Of a stretch of DNA of 64,000 bases, positions 37,369-50,413 are shown piece after piece; position 1 is the first letter of the stretch; each line of letters opens with the position of its first letter. The position numbers were made by a program, and so were the translations under genes. The stretch is from the NCBI RefSeq assembly GCF_028453695.1, contig NC_135776.1, forward strand, positions 6,084,663-6,148,662, read 5' to 3'. Below the pieces are notes generated by a model. The model worked only from the letters and a program-made list of their open reading frames with translations, was not told the origin of the DNA and searched no databases. This DNA comes from Augochlora pura. Lineage: Eukaryota > Arthropoda > Insecta > Hymenoptera > Halictidae.

Positions 37369-39369
37369 AACAGCTGGATTTGGAACACGTGTTCCGATTG
37401 AATTACTAATAAATTCCACTTTCCTTACGGGCGTCGAGGATACACTGTAATTATCTTGAACAATTACTTCCATGGCCTACATCACTCTCGACCGTGCTAA
37501 CCAGGAAACGTGTCGTGTACGAAGACCGCGAGTCTCGTTGTAAGTACAACACCGTGAAAAATTCTAATCTGTTAACCGATACAATGGTTTAACGACTTCA
37601 GCAATTACGAACACCCTATATATGCAATATTCCTAGTTCCTGGAGCACAATGATTGCAGGCGGCCCGTGGGTCGAAAATTGACGAGTTTGACTTGGCATC
37701 GCGTTTCGGTCGCGGCGAGATGATATAGGGAGCCGCGCGCCGATTTATAATCCATATAAATCATTCGGGGTGGGCGTCGAGCGAACGCCGAGAAGAATTT
37801 TCACCGCGTGAAGGGTCAACGATCTGGAAACGAACGTCGATCCCTCGCGCTGGCGATCCCGAAGAAACTCTCGATACGGAAGAACTTCGTAGACCCCCGC
37901 TCGTCTTTATTAATCCCCCGGCCCGCGATAGGCCCGATTGTTCCTGATAACGTGTACGTGTTCGCGATTTAACGCGGCTTGTGTTCTGTGCAGCCGCGTG
38001 ATAAGTCCGGGGCTACGAGGAAATATTTTACGTCGGCGAAAAGAAAGTTAGAAAGCAGGAACAAATAAAAAGAGACGAGAGCGAAAGAGAACAGAGTGAT
38101 AAGGATTTGAAAAGAATGGAGAAAATGGAACGTTGCGGATCCTGCTTCGACTGCCAACTGAACTTCTTTCGTTGAATTATCTGTTGAGAAAGTATAGCCA
38201 AGTATCGTTCATTCTTGTTTCGAAATCGTGGACCATGTCATGTTTTGTAATTAAAGTTGGCCATTATTCAAATTGTTTCGAATACTATTTATGGTAATTA
38301 TCCGAACGAATACGCTTTAGATGAATATTTTACTTCTTGTGATAGGCAACAAAACATATCCACACTTTATTCATTATTCTATCTATTTATTTATTCGAAC
38401 AATTCTTTATTGAATAATCACGGAAAATTATAAAAGAAATGTTCGTTTTATAAGATTGCATACCGCGGTCAAAAAATAAGGGAATAAGCAAGAAAGACGA
38501 GAGGAAATGATGGACGACAAGGAGATGATGATTAAGCACGATAGATACGATCTATCTAGGAAGATCGATACAGTTCTCGAGAGTGGCAGCAATCACTGAT
38601 ACGAGATGTGCACTGAAGCAGGGATGCAACCACAGCTGGGTAAAAATATTCCAACCGAGAAATGCAAATAGCAGCAAGTACTATTTCTTTCAACCATGCA
38701 TATTGCATATGCTTCCTTTGAAATGATTAATTTTACGTATATTATGTATATGTTTGTAACGTTTGTGCTTGCACTTGAACAAAATTTCAAATAATTCATA
38801 GAAATTTGGACACACGAAATACTATTACAAATAACTATTTCCAGTATATCTTAAGAAAATGCCATTGTAATCAATAATTTTCTTCGTCATAACGTACACA
38901 ACTATTCGTTATCAAGACATACACTTATCTATATGACGTCAAATAAATCTTGAACTATTACTTCATACAGACAAGAGTATTTCATCAACTATTTCCAATG
39001 TTACTTTAAACATTTTTACCCGAGTCTGGATGCAACATACGGCGTTCGTGTTTTGCTTTGTTGCGAATTCTGACGAGGCATGCTCTCGGCTCCGGCACCA
39101 GTTTCAAATCTTCCGGCTCGATCTTGCCGGTGTTTCCGTAACGATCGTTAGATAACACGGTCTCGAACGCATTAGACACTGACTTGATTAATCATGCGGA
39201 CGTAATCTGCGCGTGATGCTTCGCAACGCATCTTTAAGCAAGAGAACGATTGGACTCGGTTCGGTTTTTGTCGGCAGAAAGTGCGGAAGAAGCGATCAGC
39301 CTGTGGCCTGCATGTTTTCAAGCTTTCCATCAGACTTTTCGAAGGAAAATGCAACTTGCCTGCAAGAAA
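37369..39369. other. Non-coding stretch
   Basis: AT-rich with one CpG-rich spot at about 37.68-38.0 kb. Only short random frames are seen. Confidence 0.45.
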
Positions 39370-39464
39370 AGCGAGAATATTTATAGTTCTGAGAACCGTG
39401 TAACTCATTTTATATTCGCTTTTGTAGTGTCGACAAAGTATGATAGGTGCATCGAATGCATTGT
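39370..39464. repeat. Diverged duplication, copy A
   Basis: AGCGAGAATATTTATAGTTC through GCATCGAATGCATTG matches, with substitutions and small indels, the segment at 39816-39920. The two copies bracket a 26-bp minisatellite. Confidence 0.65.
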
Positions 39465-39518
39465 CCATTAAAACAATAAAAAATTTGAGACAAATATTAA
39501 AGACAATTATTAAATAGA

Positions 39519-39633
39519 AATATTAATTTTAAATATTAACTTCAAATATTAATTTTAAATATTAACTTCAAATATTAATTTTAAATATTAACTTCAAATA
39601 TTAATTTTAAATATTAACTTCAAATATTAATTT
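39519..39633. repeat. Minisatellite, 26-bp unit built of two 13-mers
   Basis: AAATATTAATTTT and AAATATTAACTTC alternate for about four rounds with very little divergence, so this array is much younger than most others in the window. Confidence 0.85.
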
Positions 39634-39815
39634 AAAATATCTTAAACTATAAATTTGAAATATGAATTGAAAATGATTTCCAACTCTTCCTAGAATGAGA
39701 AGTATACGCATATATAAGATATAATTAAGATAAATTAACGTTGAAATTGTAAAATTAATGCTCTCAAGCTATCCTTCCGACTTTCCTAAGGACAATGATC
39801 CTAGGGAGAAATAAT

Positions 39816-39920
39816 AGCGGGAATATTCATAGTTCTGTGAACTGTACGACTAATTTTGTATTGATTTTTACGGCGTTGGAGAAGAATAGCTAGGTAATTG
39901 CATCGAATGCATTGGCAATT
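39816..39920. repeat. Diverged duplication, copy B
   Basis: AGCGGGAATATTCATAGTTC through GCATCGAATGCATTG is the second copy of the segment at 39370-39464. Both copies are open in the same minus-strand frame over part of their length, with similar peptides, but no gene is evident. Confidence 0.65.
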
Positions 39921-40151
39921 GCACCGAATGGCAGTGCAACCGACTATGTGGTCACGTAAAGGGGATAGTTCCTTAGAAACATCGTGGAACAGTGAATGAA
40001 AGTCGATTATTATAGCCTCGGGATAGTTATCTATTGAGGAAGGCAAGTGCATACCGTGCATTCGATAGCGATGCACTTCACATAGTAAATGCTTCGTTGC
40101 TGGCACAACCACAGCTCAGCAAAATTAAAAGTGGAATCTTTCGTACGCTAT

Positions 40152-40487
40152 TGTTACGGGACGCAACGGAGGAAATTAGCAAATTAATTATTAATTTATT
40201 AATTTATTAACTATACCGCGGAGACACTAATTGTATAACATACTTAACGGAGTTTAAAAAATACAGAGATTAATTCTGGTACTGACAGAACTGAACTTTT
40301 ATTGATGGAGTCGCGGGTTTGTATACATATTGTTATGGAGTGGAGCGATGTTTTCTAGTGGGGATTTCCAGGAGGTCCGAACGTTTGTTTTGGGAATGAT
40401 GCCCGGCTTCTGCTTCGCACGGGCGATGTTTTCTATTGGGAGGTCCAACCGTTATCGTGAATGTGATGCCCGGCTTCCTGCTTCACA
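40152..40487. mobile_element. Possible solo LTR with a 4-bp target duplication
   Basis: The 336-bp segment starts TGTTACGGGACGCAACGG and ends CTTCACA, giving the TG...CA borders of an LTR. It is flanked by CTAT on both sides (40148-40151 and 40488-40491), the target-site length of Gypsy- or BEL-type elements. Inside are a CTGAACTTTTATTGATGG stretch reminiscent of LTR R regions and a 78-bp internal duplication (40345 and 40423, both GCGATGTTTTCTA). No coding remnants are adjacent. The four-base match could be chance. Confidence 0.4.
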
Positions 40488-40521
40488 CTATCAAGGATTA
40501 ACGAAGCTGCTATTATACGTT

Positions 40522-40773
40522 ATAACTTGTAATACACATTTATATGCTATTTTTATCTGAATTATCATATCAGATGCAATGCAGTTTAGTTAAAATAGTG
40601 TTATTATACGTACTATCAAAACTATCGAATCGAATATTATACTTTCATTAAGCTATGTTATCTTACACTTTTATCGAACTATAACTAATATTATAATTTA
40701 TTATACACTTTCACATGTTATTCTTATCTGAAGTATAGTATCAGACGCTATGCAGCACAGATAAAATAATGTT
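40522..40773. repeat. 170-bp-spaced duplicated block
   Basis: ATAACTTGTAATACACATTT at 40522 and TATAATTTATTATACACTTT at 40692 start two related blocks of about 80 bases. Both continue through TTATCTGAA..AT, TATCAGAYGC.ATGCAG and TAAAATARTGTT. Confidence 0.6.
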
Positions 40774-43289
40774 TCTGTTCCGAAACAATTTATTAGCAAT
40801 GTAATGTATCGCAATTTGTATTATCGTGTACTTAAAACTGTTTATATTAAAAGTGTTCCATTTTCTTATCTGCATTACTGTGATAAAAATACAATTGTCA
40901 TTTTAATAATGCATAGTACAACGTGCAATAATTTAAAGTAACCTCTAACTATACCTGGAAAAATCGCTTGATGACGAAAGGATTTTCCTACGTTTCATAT
41001 CCAATGGAACTTAATATTAATAAATAAAATTTTCTTAGAAAATTAATTTATAAACGACAACCAGAAGAAAGGATTCCAATCGTCGTTTCTGCAGCAGTAC
41101 GTGATAATTGCAAAAGAAGAAATCGTACGGTTTTCTTTTCTTACCTAACTTTAGAATGTCACAGTAATCAGCTTAAGTATGAGCGGCCTACCTTCGATAG
41201 TGTCTTCATTTAAGAGAAATGTGTTTCTCTTAAACCGAGTTATTGCAAAACCACGCGAGAACGGTGGAGAGAGACGGTTTTTGTTCAAAAGATCTTTTCT
41301 TAATTACGAAAAGCTAATTATCCGGATTGGGCGGTTTCCATTGCTCGCGGAAAAGAAAGCTGGTAGGCCTCATCGAGGAAAAAGTAAAAGCACTTAACGT
41401 GAAATTTTTCATCGTAGAACTTGTTTCCTAGTGCGAGCTGTAATAACTACTGCCGTAAATAGTTAGGCATCGTATCGCGGTTTTCGACGGAACTGCCTAT
41501 TTCCGTTCCGATGCGTGTTGGGAAACTGCAAGTCGTATCATCGAGGGTTTCGCATTATCGTAAATTTCAATATTTTACTATTGTATCAATCCAATTTGCA
41601 TTACGAAGGTCGTTCACGTAACATAAATGAATTAATTAACGCTGTTATTTCCGTAGGGGCTTACAGCATCCTTGGAAATATTCATTTGAAATATTAATTG
41701 GTAATATTATCCTAAAATATTCATTTAAATTTTAAGGTGAAAAAGCTCAACTTTAGATTGAAATTTGAATTTAAAATAGGAATTATAAATATCAATTAAA
41801 AATTGTTTGCCGAGTTCGATTATTTCTCTTGAACGAACTTTTCGATACTTTTGAAAATGATAATTAAATTAAGGGGATTGCGTGAATGAAAAAGACATAT
41901 TGTTTGTTGGAGCAACAGCGGGCTTTTCTGTTGATAATGCTGATATAAAATTGCGATTCATGCTGCTGATACAAAAGAGCGATTCGTGTACCGATATAAA
42001 ACAGGGATCCGTACTGATTCAACGTTGCAAGCTGAGACCACCATTCTTTGCGACGCGTATAAATTACGATGCACCACACAATGTAGCAGCACGCATAAGT
42101 CAAGCATGTCCTCTTTACTAACAAGGTTCGACATAAGTGGGTCGTGCGATCTACTCGTTTCATTGGCGCTTCTTTTTAATACGGCGAAGATATTGTCCTC
42201 GAATCGAACGTATTTTTCGCGAACAACTACTATAATGTCGTCGTATACATTTTCATTTCGTTCGTTCACAGAGATGCATTTAATCTAGTAACTAAATGTA
42301 CAGTCTATTAAAAATAGTAAAGTAAAAATTTACTGTAACAGTCGCAAGACCTTCATGCGAGACGTGAAACATTCATAAGAAACAGAAATTAAATAAATAT
42401 TTATTTCATCTCTTGAATATTTTAATAAATTGAATGTAATAGAAGATTCAAGGATTATTATTTTAATGATATATTCATTTCTGTCATATACGCATAAAAT
42501 CCGCAATTTATTCCTAATGAGTATTGAATTTAATATACAGTTTTCAGTTTGATCGTAATTACAGTTTGCGAATGTTCTTGCTGTTTATTACGGTCTGTTG
42601 TCCAATTATTTTGTTACTTTTTAATCGCTGCAAGTCACTTCCAAGGCGTGCCATTAATTAACATCGAAATGCGCCAGGTCATTTGAAGTTTTACAAAGCA
42701 TATTGTTTTGCCAATTACACGGGAAATATCGTAATTACAGGAAATACTTTTTCACTGTGAACGCTAGCGTCGATTTATATATTTAATACAATGTCCTTCT
42801 TGTAAAAAAATGCAACTGAACAGATTTTGAATATTCTCATTTAAAAAAATATATATTGCAGCTCAAACACTGGTCAAACGATCTACAAAAAGCCAATAAA
42901 AAATAGTCAATCCTTTCTTTATAAAAAAGTCCCAAAGACCTAAAAACAACGGTACTAGATCAATATACTTCCTCAATTAGAAGAAGTTAAGCTGTCGTAT
43001 CAAAATTAAGGAACAATACAAATATGTAATGATTCGAGAGGCTCTAAAACGTCGCAACATGGTGCAGTAATTAAAATTCCCATAGCAAACAACCGCACGA
43101 GAGAGAAACAAGTCGCTCTTAAGCGACAGATAATAATCGGTCATCCTTAGAACAATGGGTCGGCAAGTAGGCAATCAGTCGTCCCGCGAAAAATATATTT
43201 CCACGAGGACTGCGCACGCGTGACCTCTATCACAGTGATTTAGTGAAACAACACACGTTGCATCGGGATCGCAAGAAGTGCATACGCCG

Positions 43290-43315
43290 ACACACACGCA
43301 CACACACACACACAC
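43290..43315. repeat. (CA)n microsatellite
   Basis: Twelve to thirteen CA dinucleotides with one interruption. Confidence 0.95.
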
Positions 43316-46300
43316 CGCACCGGTTTCCGCGTGCAAATGCCACGGTTTTGCCAGTCGGCGCAGCCTTGTAACGCGAACGGCTGAAACAGTGGTTCGTTTC
43401 CGTGCAAACGAAGTGCAAACGATCTGTAACGTTGCATTACCCATTCGATCCAGCTCGTACCGCGATAGAATCCGCCAGAATCCGATGTTGCAAAACCACG
43501 TTCGACCAAGTCGGCGAAATTGATAACACCGTGCAACAAATGTTCCCGTTCTCCCCACCTTTTTTGCACCCGGTAGTATGGTTTTCTGATACACGTACGA
43601 ACCGGAAGATAGTTTTGCCCGTACGGAATTAATAGACTATGGATTGTACGTGTTTATGGGAAAATTGTGTAGGCGTTGCAATTGAAAACAGCAGAAAGAT
43701 TAAAGGAATTTAAATATGTCTTTGATAGAGAAATTAAAATTTTAGTACATTTTTGATTGAAATTTAACTGGAAATTTTATATTTATATTCTTATTTAACT
43801 GGATTTTAATATTAATGGATTTATGCTGATCGTATTCAGAGCCGTTCAAATGTTTCTACGATCGGTAGATAAATTTTGCAATTTTAATTACACGTTTTTC
43901 TGACAATACTTTATAGCATATTCGTGGTTGCTGAACAACCTCGAAATCCAACGATTGATCTATGGAGGACCTTGATCTTGCCGAGAGAAAACCAGTTTCG
44001 CAACAACACCATGGTCTTAGGCCTTCGCACTTCCGTACTGCCGATGCAAATTAGGCATTAACAGAAGGTAGAATTACATAATCGCTACAGTACAATTGGA
44101 TAAACCCGCTTTCCTCGAAAATTTACCGTACAAAGCGATTCTTCGGGAGCTGTGCATATAGTAAAATAAATTCTCTTACTTTAATCTACAACATCATTGC
44201 AGTCGTTCGATAATTATGTCTACTGAATCATTCGAAATCAACGATATCTTTTTCTCCGTCTGATAATTTTCACATGACTTATACATTTCTGCATTTCTCA
44301 CATGCGATTCACAGTGACTTTATAATTTTTCGAAATCCATAGAATAATTACATTCTTATCATATTCTTATCAACATTCTTCTCCTTATGGTGAACGATTG
44401 TACAGTGTTTTAACATGCCCGAGCCCGCGCACGGTGCATTCCCGAGCGCGAAAATTCAGCAAGATGTTTCAGTAATCGAAACTATTTCTGTCCTCACCTC
44501 AAGCCGCTGCTGGTCGAAGGTAAAAACGATCTGACATTTGATTCGACAGGTAGCAAGAGAACCGGATAGTGAGTCAGTGAGACTCCGAGCGAAGGTTATC
44601 GATAAAAATGACGCTTTTTTCCTATCGAATTGGCTGCGAAATGAAATCAAGGCCGTTCAACGGGGCGTGGAACAGCGGCGAATTCCGGAAAAATTCAGAC
44701 AGCTTTTGCGGTCGCACTGGGAATTTCTCATTCGACGGCAATACGGAGATTTTCTGCGTCGTCGTCGATGCGAAGACTGAACAAATTGTCTCGATTATTT
44801 ACACTATTGTGCAATAGCTCGTTACGTCGAATTATTCAACGTGTCCTCGGCCACCGTGGCTGCGAGCATCGATATTTTTTAAGGAAACTTTTAGTCAGTC
44901 TTTTTACGATATAATAATTAAATTTACTCACAAGATTTATTAAAACTTTTTACAATAATTATCAATTTAATTTCACGTGTCCGCAATTTTATATTTCTGT
45001 TTAGTCTAGTTGTTGCTGCATTATTTCCTCTCGATCAAAGAGACGGCGAAGATCGGTTACCCGGTTATCATAGATATTCCAATTTAGTCTTTCCGTATTG
45101 TTAGATAAGAAATTGTGAAACGAGAGTATGAATCACGTTAATCTTACGCACAGGTCGGTCATTCGTTTCTTATTATACGATACGACTTCCTACTAAAAGT
45201 TGATTTGTTCCAGCTCGTAATCGTGCCAATCGAAGAGAGAAAATCCCGGAGAGGTAGACATTGCTATCAGATATATGTATATGCACAGTGAAACACAGAA
45301 GAGGAAGTGCTTTTTCGTTTTGCTGCTATATGAGTCACCGAGTTCTCAATTGTACAGAAATCCGCGACGTTTTGTCAGATAGAAATAGCCTTTTAACCAG
45401 ATGAAAATGTCTACGAGCTAAATACGTCGAGCCGCTGTCTGCGGCCCAAATTCGTGGACCAAATTACGTGTCTCTCGAAAAGAATGATCAATAAACTACG
45501 GATCTTCATGTAAAATAATCTTGAATCAGCGAAAGCCGAATCGGTTGATGACTTTAACTGCTTCATAGTGGTACTACTTTTAATTGCTTTTACCATTCTC
45601 TCATTAATTAGTTTACTGTTAACATGCTTCTGAAGTATAATGATCGATCGTTGCGGAAATCAAATGAAATTAATAATTAATGTACATTTTATAATTATAC
45701 TTTATGGATGAAATATTTTACACAAATTAAAGACAATTTTTCATTGCAATTTCAATTTTAGTATAGCTGACATTATATGACATATTAGGAAATAGAAAAA
45801 ATAGTAACAAAAGCAATGATTAAACAAATACAGCAAAATATAATCATTTTCATTCATTGCTTATAGCAGGAGAATTTTTTGAGAAAAATTATGAATGTGA
45901 AAGTAGCAGCTTCATCCTCTAAATATGTGCTTATGCTGATCATGACAACACGTTAATTGCAAACAACTTTGCTAAGCTACAAATGCAAATATCTCGTTGT
46001 AAAAATTCGGGAACGACCGAGAAATGCTTGGAAAACCGCAAATCGTTAAGTTTCTTCTGCGACCAGTTCTCTGCTTGGTTCCGGTGGTCTCCCCGCCGAA
46101 GAATTGCGGTTCGGTATTTTTGCGAGCAGAAGTATGTCAAATATTGATAGGTTTTCGTGTTGCTTTTCTGTCTCGGTGAACGAGAAAGTGGAGAACCGCA
46201 GGTGTCTAGGACAGAATTTAATGTCTTCGAAAATTTCAACACGCCAACCAGCGAAAGCGTTTCAATTTTCCCGATATTTCCACGTTTCTCTATTTCTATA

Positions 46301-47410
46301 CTATTATCACCTACGACCGTATAATTTATTTTTACATTTAAAATAAATAAATACATTTTCATACCGAACCATTCGAACGCTGCGAGGGAACTGTAACAGT
46401 GCTCCGACCAGAACTTTCTTCTCTGCACTGAATATCTTTTTTAATACGCATCTCCGAAATCGTAAATAATCTGAAAAATCATGCTCGTAGCACATAACGC
46501 GCGCTGCCGGTTCGTAAACTATCGGCATTTGTAACACGCCCAACCGAAGCTATCGTTTCCCCTATCAACGGTAAATCGACTCGAACGACGACGTTAACTC
46601 GAAAGTAGAAATTCAATTGCACGGCATCGCGGTGCCGCCGGTGTCTACGCAAACTCATTACGGGGTGCGTTGCGAAATTCATTTTTCGAAAGTGTGTTGG
46701 CCATCAGGTGTCATTAAACGATGACCGACGATTCAATAGACGGAAGTCCGTCCGCGCGATTAACGAACCGACGCATTAGCGCTTTTTACGGCCGAGTTCA
46801 ACATTTTCGACGTGGTCATCTTTCCGTAATTACCAAAATAGAATGAGCCGAGCAGGCTGTTCCGTTAAAGCGGTATCCTGGTCTGAGAACTATTAAAAAT
46901 GTATTTCCCTTATGGCGCTTCCTTGAAGACTGTTCTTAAACATTTCCGAAGCAGATGGTTTTACTTCGATTTGTAGAATAACGAAATTATTGAAGTGAAA
47001 CATTCCGAGCGAAATTTGTATAATATTAGCGATATTGCTAAACTAAAAAAGAATATTATAATTCAAATTTATAACAGAAATTCCAAAAGACCGTAAGTGG
47101 TTCCCGTCACAAATTCGTATAATCCGGCAGTCTGCTCACAGTATTGAAAGTCGACTGAAACGCAATGGTGAGTCACAGGACAGAGAAATCCTGTGGAAAT
47201 TGATACGCGTTTGGACTCTGCGTTTCTCATTGAGGAAAAAATAGAATTCGATTTAGTTCCGAACAATCTCTCAAGCATCCTCGAGCACCGGCGAAACGGA
47301 ATCTTGTACGGTAATTAAAAGCCTCTCAATCTAAATAATGGAGGCCTCAAGGGGTCGTCGTCTGGCAGACCTGGTTTATCAATTACTGCGCTTTAAAACT
47401 TATGGGACAT

Positions 47411-47421
47411 GAGAGAGGGAG

Positions 47422-47461
<40 letters not shown>
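47411..47461. repeat. (GA)n microsatellite
   Basis: A GA/GAAA-rich run ending in about 17 uninterrupted GA units. Confidence 0.95.
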
Positions 47462-47463
<2 letters not shown>

Positions 47464-48448
47464 ATTATAGCGCGAATGCACGTGCGCGGAACGAAATTAA
47501 ATCGTGAATATGCACACGCGTAACAATAGAAATTCTGAGTGAAGCCTGTCAGGCTCTGGTCATTATTCCGGCTTTTTCTAATATGGAATGCATTCGGCAA
47601 TGGTATGCAGCACTCATTGTTCCCTAATTTCTTCATTACCTGTTGACGTCCAAGACCGAACATTTCCATTAAGCAACAATTCAACTTGCCCCACCAAGAT
47701 CATTCACTTCTTTAACCATTTTCATTTACGAAATGGTAAGCTCGATTAATTTTACATTTTGCAGGTTTATACATCGTAACGTCGACTGTGCGCGAGATTT
47801 CTATGTGACTGTCACGATATTTCTAAAATTAGTTATAATTGTTTCGTTTTTTAAAAGAATTCAAAATAGCACACATAAAGCTAGGAAAAACTGAGACAGA
47901 AAAAAAGAACTGATCTTTTGGATATTTCAGACTAGAATTACGTGACGTTCAATTTTGTTATTTTATCGAAAACAAAAGTATCCCATTGATAGCAATGTTC
48001 ACTGTTTAGCTTAACAGTTAACAAGAAGTGACTTGTTAGTGTTAAAAGTATCGTTCGGTTTCCTTATCGTACGCGCATGAATGGTTCTACTGTACCCAAA
48101 GACAGACAAAGACACAGCGGTTTCTGGGCCCTAGCCAAGTACAAAGGCCCGAATATGATGGAAAGCGACTGTCGTTCTCGGTGTAACATTCCGTCGGACG
48201 TCGCCGTCGGATCGGTTCGCGTTTAGTTTCACCAGTGAAATGCAAACCATTCTTACCGACCACTGAAAGTGCCCGGTGAAACCTCCTAGTCTTCCACTAA
48301 TAAACACTCCGACGTGTATTTACACTATACAAGCGTCGGACACGTCCTGCTCGTCAAGCAACGGGGCCAGATGTGTGTCGAAGGGTTGGTCCCCGGCACA
48401 GGATGTCTACTTTTCCTGTTGCACGCGCGTGCTCCGGCAAACGGAACT

Positions 48449-48543
48449 TTCTTCCCCGGTCTCCGCCGCTAACCCAGTTTATTCATATTTATCGCCGCTG
48501 CGTTTATTTACTCTTTGTCTAATAACTCGGCGAGGCGAGCTCC
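48449..48543. repeat. Duplicated segment, copy 1
   Basis: TTCTTCCCCGGTCTCCGCCG through CTCTTTGTCTAATAAC recurs at 49031-49152 with few changes outside a microsatellite insertion. The 13-bp array lies exactly between the two copies. Confidence 0.85.
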
Positions 48544-49030
48544 TTGCAATTTTCCATCATGATTTTTCTGCAACAACCGTCTTCCCCTTCTTTTCTTCGC
48601 AACTTTCCTTTGCGATAGTTCCCTGCTATCTTCGCGAATTTTCTTTATATTTCCTTTTGTTATTATACTTTAAATTTCACCTTTGGGATTTTTATTTTGC
48701 ACCTATCTCTTGATATTTTTCTTTGTAATTTTACTTTGAACATCTTCATTGTAATTTTTCTTTATAATTTTCTTTTGCAATATTTCTGTATATAATATTC
48801 TTTGGAATTGGTGCTTGCAATTTTACTTTGCAGTTGATGTTCGTAATCTGACTTCGTACAATTCCTTTGTCATTATCCATGGCAATGTTCCTTTACAATT
48901 TTGCTTTGCGATTATCCTCTGCAATATAGCTTCACAATTTTCCTTCAATTATCCTATGCAATATTCCTTAGGATTCACCATTGTGATTTTTTTTATTGAG
49001 ATTTCATCTGTTGATTTTTCATCTGAGCAA
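48544..49030. repeat. Decayed 13-bp minisatellite, array 1
   Basis: T/C-rich sequence in which a GCAAT, GTAAT or similar ending recurs every 12-14 bases (consensus close to TTTTCTTTGCAAT), for about 35 units. Stop codons are rare on the plus strand, so spurious frames arise here. A second array of the same unit lies at 52651-52975. Confidence 0.75.
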
Positions 49031-49064
49031 TTCTTCCCCGGTCTTCGCCGGTAACCCAGATTAA

Positions 49065-49102
<38 letters not shown>

Positions 49103-49152
49103 CCGGCGCGTTTATTTATTCTTTGTCTAATAACAAGGCGAAACGAGTTCCG
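49031..49152. repeat. Duplicated segment, copy 2, containing (AT)17
   Basis: Second copy of 48449-48543. The AT-rich middle of the segment has become a 34-bp (AT)n run (49067-49100). Both flanks still match the first copy. Confidence 0.85.
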
Positions 49153-49949
49153 AAACGTTCGAGCTGCTAGATTTGATATCTACATAATGTACCTATATGC
49201 ATCCTGGCTTATCTTGGCTGGCAGAACGTAAACCGATCGAACCGAGTGTCTACCGTGCTACCATGTGCTGATGCAAAAATAATTGTAGTTCGAGCCTGTC
49301 GATTTCGAGACGGTAATATACCTGTGACTGTGATTTATAGATCGAAGTGAGAGCTGATGGATCCTCCGCTTTTGCCTTCGAAAGGCGCACTGGGAAATCT
49401 TCGAAAGTTGTCTCCGTTCCTGCATATTATTACGGCAAATCAGAGTGGCGCGGGATTACAATCGAATTACTCAAGAAATTATGATCACGAAATAATTCAA
49501 TTACATTGTATTACAATCCTACCATGAGTCAATTATATTGTAATTTTATGTATCCCTGATAAAGATCGCTAGACAAAGTTGCAAAGTGTAGAGAACAAAG
49601 TCTAGAAGTACAAAAATGTTGCAGCCTTCTCTGTACTTTATTCAAATCGTTAAATAAAAAAAAACGCATTTTCATTCGACCTCTGTTTCTTACAACAGAC
49701 TGAACGTTTTCTATTTGGCACAAAGATCCACAGTCTAGACACGCATAAGTCAGTACACTGTTTACAAAAGACAAATGAAGTATTACAGCGGGGGCCAGTC
49801 TTTGAAACATCGTGTATCTATTTAAAGTTCTCCAGTCTGGCTGCCGAAAAACACCTGTACAAACAGACGAAACGATTCATACGGCTCCGTACTTGCAGCA
49901 TCGCGGGCGTCGAACAATTTTTAAAACGTAATTAAAATTTTTGAAAGAT
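49153..49949. other. Non-coding stretch
   Basis: No supported gene. Short overlapping frames at 49.53-49.81 kb look random. A reverse-strand match to the TAGACTGTGGAT core is at about 49728-49742. Confidence 0.45.
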
Positions 49950-50073
49950 GATTCAGATTTTTCGATCGTGATTCAGGTCTTCGTAAACACGATTAAGATC
50001 TCTGTAAACGCGATTACGATATTTGCGAACATGATTGTGACCTTCGCGAGCGTAATTTAGATTTTTGTAGGTG
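49950..50073. repeat. Minisatellite with a 21-bp unit, about 6 copies
   Basis: GATT-initiated units start at 49950, 49970, 49991, 50012 and 50033, with a degenerate copy after them. Four successive spacings are 20, 21, 21 and 21. Units contain stops, so the array is not coding. Confidence 0.7.
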
Positions 50074-50413
50074 ATTAAAACGGCGTTGTTGTTGATAACG
50101 AGAGACAAAAGGCTCGATCATTGCACGCGCGAATTGCCAGAGACGAACTCGGCTGACCTTAGGCGAAGTTCCACTCGTGAACCATGGCGCGGCGTGACAC
50201 GTGAACAGTTTTCAATGCCAACAACTCGTTTCCTGTGCGAACAATGCATGCAACTACGCAATGTGCTGCACCCTCCCGATGTTCGACGTCACTCGGTTCT
50301 GTATCGCTGATTTTGTTTCGATGGAGAACGATCTCGTGCGGTGGAACGCTTTGATGAGTTTCGGGCTTTCGAGAACCCGCTACAGTCTTTAATGACGTGT
50401 CATTTATTATTAG

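Larger units (their letters stand above)
40774..48448. other. Non-coding stretch
   Basis: No exon supported. A (CA)n run lies at 43290-43315 and a (GA)n run at 47411-47461. The longest frame (minus strand, 45940-46428, 162 codons) has no motif, splice support or codon bias and is treated as chance. A minus-strand frame ending at a good donor near 44496 (CTTGAG|GTGAGG, phase 0) could be an upstream exon of the coiled-coil gene, but nothing confirms it. Confidence 0.4.

Noticed and set aside
43175..43594. 139-codon minus-strand frame with a Cys-Val run
   Set aside because: The CV repeat is the translated CA/GT microsatellite; the frame is an artefact.
45940..46428. 162-codon minus-strand frame
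   Set aside because: The longest frame after the true exon, but AT-rich codons, no motif and no splice context. A frame of this length somewhere in 64 kb is not very improbable.
48276..48713. 145-codon plus-strand frame
   Set aside because: It runs into the T/C-rich 13-bp array, where stops are rare. No motif or signal supports it.
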